Positions 5,400-7,770 of a stretch of 7,770 nt of DNA are shown here, piece after piece. The notes under the pieces are model-generated. The model had not been told where the DNA came from and searched no databases. It saw only the letters and a list, made by a program, of their open reading frames with translations. Position 1 is the stretch's first letter; the number at the start of each line of letters is the position of its first letter. The stretch comes from Legionellaceae bacterium (GTDB lineage Bacteria; Pseudomonadota; Gammaproteobacteria; Legionellales; Legionellaceae): positions 1 through 7,770 of the forward strand of contig CANNJG010000089.1 of assembly GCA_947504795.1 (NCBI GenBank), in the 5' to 3' direction. The position numbers and the translations under genes are program-made.

Positions 5400-7770
5400 T
5401 TTCCAAATTTTTTATTGAACGCCCAATTTTAGCCAATGTGATTGCACTCTTACTTGTTTTTCTTGGCATAGTCGCCATAGTTGTGTTGCCTGTTTCGCAA
5501 TATCCAGCGATCGTGCCCCCTACCATTCAAGTGTCTACAAATTATCCCGGCGCTGATGCCAGGACTTTAATTAAAACTGTCGCTTTACCCATTGAACAAC
5601 AAGTCAATGGCGTTGAAAACATGCTATACATGCAATCGAATAGCACTAACAGTGGTACCTATAACCTTATCGTCACCTTTGCAATCGGAACTGATTTAAA
5701 CTTTGCCCAAATGTTAGTACAAAACCGAGTGCAAGCAGCTTTAGCACAATTGCCTGATGTCGTCCAAAAACAAGGAATCATGGTCCAAGCAAAATCCACA
5801 GCAATACTCCAATTCATCACGTTAACCGCCGAGCATGATGAATACGATGGAATTTTTTTAAACAACTATGCCGTCATTAATATGGAAAATGCCTTGGAAC
5901 GGTTACCGGGTGTTGGAAATGTCATGGTATTTGGATCAGGTTCTTACGCCATGCGTATTTGGTTAGACCCCAACAAAATGTACTCTTTTGGCTTAAACCC
6001 GAGCGATGTTCTGAATGCTATCAGCAATCAAAACAAAGAAATTTCTGCAGGTCAAATTGCCTCACCTCCCATTCAAGGTCAAGCCGCCTATCAACTCACA
6101 GTCAATGTGCCTGGCCAATTGAGCGATCCAGAGGAGTTTGCCAATATTATAATCAAAACCCAAGTCACTCAGCCCAACCAATTAGCCAATACGAGCTCTT
6201 CCTCGCAAATTGTGCGCATTCGGGATGTGGGCCGCGTGGAATTAGGATCGTCTAGCTACAGCCAATTATCCAAACTCAACAATAAACCAACTGCAGCCAT
6301 TGCAATTTCTCAATTGCCCGGGGCCAATGCTCTGCAAGTAGCCAAAGAAGTCCGTAAAGCGGTTGCCGCCATGTCAAAGCAATTCCCACCTGGTTTACGC
6401 TACGACATCCCCTTTGATACCACCATATTCGTTAAAGCATCAATCCACGAAGTCTATAAAACCCTATTTGAAGCAGGTATCTTAGTCTTGATCGTAATAT
6501 TAGTCTTTCTACAAAATTTTCGTGCCACACTGGTACCTGCCACGACCGTGCCCGTAACAATTATTGGAGCCTTTCTTGCCATGCTGGCTTTGGGCTTCAG
6601 CATCAATCTGCTAACCTTATTCGCTTTAATCCTAGCGATTGGGATTGTTGTAGATGACGCTATTGTGATAGTAGAGGGTGTGACTCAACATATCGAACGT
6701 GGCATGACCCCTAAAAATGCATCCATTCAAGCAATGCAAGAATTAATAGGCCCTGTTATTGGTATCACCTTAGTATTAATGGCGGTATTTGTTCCTCCGG
6801 GGTTTTTACCTGGATTAACCGGTGCCATGTATGCACAATTTGCATTGGTTATTGCAGCAACCGCATTTATTTCGGCTATCAATGCCGTAACGTTAAAACC
6901 CACACAATGTGCTTTATGGTTAAAACCCATTGATCCTAATCGTAAGAAAAATATTTTTTTCCGAAAATTTGATGTCGTTTATCAATCCTTAGAAACCAAA
7001 TATTTTGGATTGATCACAAAATTGGTTCATCAGCACAAACCCGTTTGCATGATAGGCGTTATTTTGGTTATGTGTGCCATCATAGGACTCGCTCGGATTC
7101 CAACTGGATTCATTCCCATAGAAGATCAAGGCTATCTGGTGCTCAATGTCGTTTTACCGGATGCCTCCACCTTAAGTCGCACTGAAAAAGTCATCCAAAA
7201 ACTCAGCACCCAAATTTCTAAAATGGATGGCATTGCCAATGTCATTAGCATCGACGGCGTATCATTAATGGATAATAGTAGTAGTCTAGCCAATGCTGGT
7301 ATCCTATATGTTATTTTTAAAGATTGGAGTGAGAGAGGTTCAGCACAAGGTATATTCCCTCTTTATCAACAACTAACTCAATTAGCGGCCAAAACATTAG
7401 AGGCCCAAGTCACTGTCATCGTTCCACCCGCGATACAAGGATTAGGGTTATCCGGTGGGATTCAAATGCAAATTGAATTGCAAGACGGATCCTTTGATTA
7501 TCAAAAACTCCAATTGGTCACGGATCAATTAGTAAAACGCGGCTATGACTTCCCTACCATTCAAAAATTATTTACATCATTTCGCGCCTTTGTGCCACAA
7601 GTATCTTCTCTCATTGACCGCACCAAATCCGAATCACTGGGTGTCACACTCGGCGATGCATTTGATACGCTACAAACTTATCTCGGATCGTCTTATGTGA
7701 ATCTTTTCTCGAAATTTGGTCAAGTATTTCAAGTCTATGTGCAAGCAGATGCCACGCAGCGCATGACTAC
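5396..7770 (+). CDS. RND efflux permease, HAE1 (AcrB/MexB) family, 3' end beyond window
   Basis: Inner-membrane proton-driven exporter of hydrophobic or amphiphilic compounds, working as a trimer. The first 791 codons are present; the family has about 1,030-1,060 residues. It opens with MISKFFIERPILANVIA, and TM1 is about 10-31. The first periplasmic half contains QYPAIVPPTIQVSTNYPGAD (35-54), YAMRIWLDPNK (184-194) and PGANAL (308-313). DTTIFVKASIHEV (341-353) leads into TM2. TM4 carries the proton-relay pair D420 D421 in GIVVDDAIVIVE (416-427). KPTQCALWLKP (501-511) follows TM6, TM7 is about 549-566, and TGFIPIEDQGY (570-580) opens the second periplasmic half. The lysine and arginine matching AcrB K940 and R971 lie outside the window. 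The start overlaps the adaptor's stop (ATGA), with AAGG (5385-5388) 7 nt upstream. The region matching AcrB's phenylalanine-rich switch loop has no aromatics (GVSLMDNSSSLANAG, 621-635). Superfamily certain; substrate unknown. Confidence 0.96.
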   Translation, partial: MISKFFIERPILANVIALLLVFLGIVAIVVLPVSQYPAIVPPTIQVSTNYPGADARTLIKTVALPIEQQVNGVENMLYMQSNSTNSGTYNLIVTFAIGTDLNFAQMLVQNRVQAALAQLPDVVQKQGIMVQAKSTAILQFITLTAEHDEYDGIFLNNYAVINMENALERLPGVGNVMVFGSGSYAMRIWLDPNKMYSFGLNPSDVLNAISNQNKEISAGQIASPPIQGQAAYQLTVNVPGQLSDPEEFANIIIKTQVTQPNQLANTSSSSQIVRIRDVGRVELGSSSYSQLSKLNNKPTAAIAISQLPGANALQVAKEVRKAVAAMSKQFPPGLRYDIPFDTTIFVKASIHEVYKTLFEAGILVLIVILVFLQNFRATLVPATTVPVTIIGAFLAMLALGFSINLLTLFALILAIGIVVDDAIVIVEGVTQHIERGMTPKNASIQAMQELIGPVIGITLVLMAVFVPPGFLPGLTGAMYAQFALVIAATAFISAINAVTLKPTQCALWLKPIDPNRKKNIFFRKFDVVYQSLETKYFGLITKLVHQHKPVCMIGVILVMCAIIGLARIPTGFIPIEDQGYLVLNVVLPDASTLSRTEKVIQKLSTQISKMDGIANVISIDGVSLMDNSSSLANAGILYVIFKDWSERGSAQGIFPLYQQLTQLAAKTLEAQVTVIVPPAIQGLGLSGGIQMQIELQDGSFDYQKLQLVTDQLVKRGYDFPTIQKLFTSFRAFVPQVSSLIDRTKSESLGVTLGDAFDTLQTYLGSSYVNLFSKFGQVFQVYVQADATQRMT

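Noticed and set aside
4943..6930. Other reading frames of 67-98 codons inside the adaptor and permease genes (minus 4943-5146, minus 5659-5865, plus 5959-6255, minus 6727-6930)
   Set aside because: Each is nested within a long, clearly conserved coding frame and lacks its own ribosome-binding site or recognisable product.
1..7770. CRISPR array, tRNA or rRNA genes, transposase, toxin-antitoxin or phage-defence genes
   Set aside because: I saw no regularly spaced direct repeats, cloverleaf-like sequence or recognisable protein of these kinds; apart from 1845-2008 and 2366-2659 the window is filled by the five coding genes.

Overview
The window looks like chromosomal DNA from a moderately AT-rich Gram-negative bacterium. 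An RND efflux system with an outer-membrane lipoprotein, exported proteins with Sec signal peptides, and E. coli-like promoter and ribosome-binding signals all point to a gammaproteobacterium. The style of the small secreted protein and the intergenic sequence recall Legionellales (Legionella, Coxiella and relatives). That placement is an impression from reading, not a search result.

Layout. Bases 1-1844 (minus strand) hold most of a secreted M13-family zinc metallopeptidase; its C-terminus runs off the left edge. Bases 1845-2008 are a divergent intergenic region: a near-consensus sigma-70 promoter drives a small secreted protein (2009-2365, plus strand), and weaker signals face the peptidase. 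Bases 2366-2659 hold no convincing gene but are rich in dyad symmetry: a 32-bp quasi-palindrome that may act as a terminator, a bulged hairpin, a 10-bp palindrome, and a 50-codon frame that is probably incidental. From 2660 to the right edge runs a three-gene operon: outer-membrane efflux lipoprotein (OprM/NodT type), periplasmic adaptor (AcrA/MexA type), and an HAE1-type RND permease (AcrB type) cut by the window end after 791 codons.

How the genes work together. The three efflux proteins should form a tripartite pump that spans both membranes: the permease uses proton import to drive substrate into the adaptor-gated outer-membrane duct. The spacings (13 nt, then a 4-nt ATGA overlap) indicate one transcript with translational coupling. 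No regulator gene is visible, and the substrate cannot be read from sequence. The peptidase and small secreted protein share only a divergent promoter region; a functional link between them is unproven.

I see no RNA gene, CRISPR array, insertion-sequence transposase or phage gene. The most unusual material is the structured intergenic stretch 2366-2659, the unrecognised two-cysteine secreted protein, and two departures in the pump from the AcrB/OprM textbook pattern (a C-terminal tail on the outer-membrane protein and a permease switch loop without phenylalanines). None of this amounts to a demonstrable new system.
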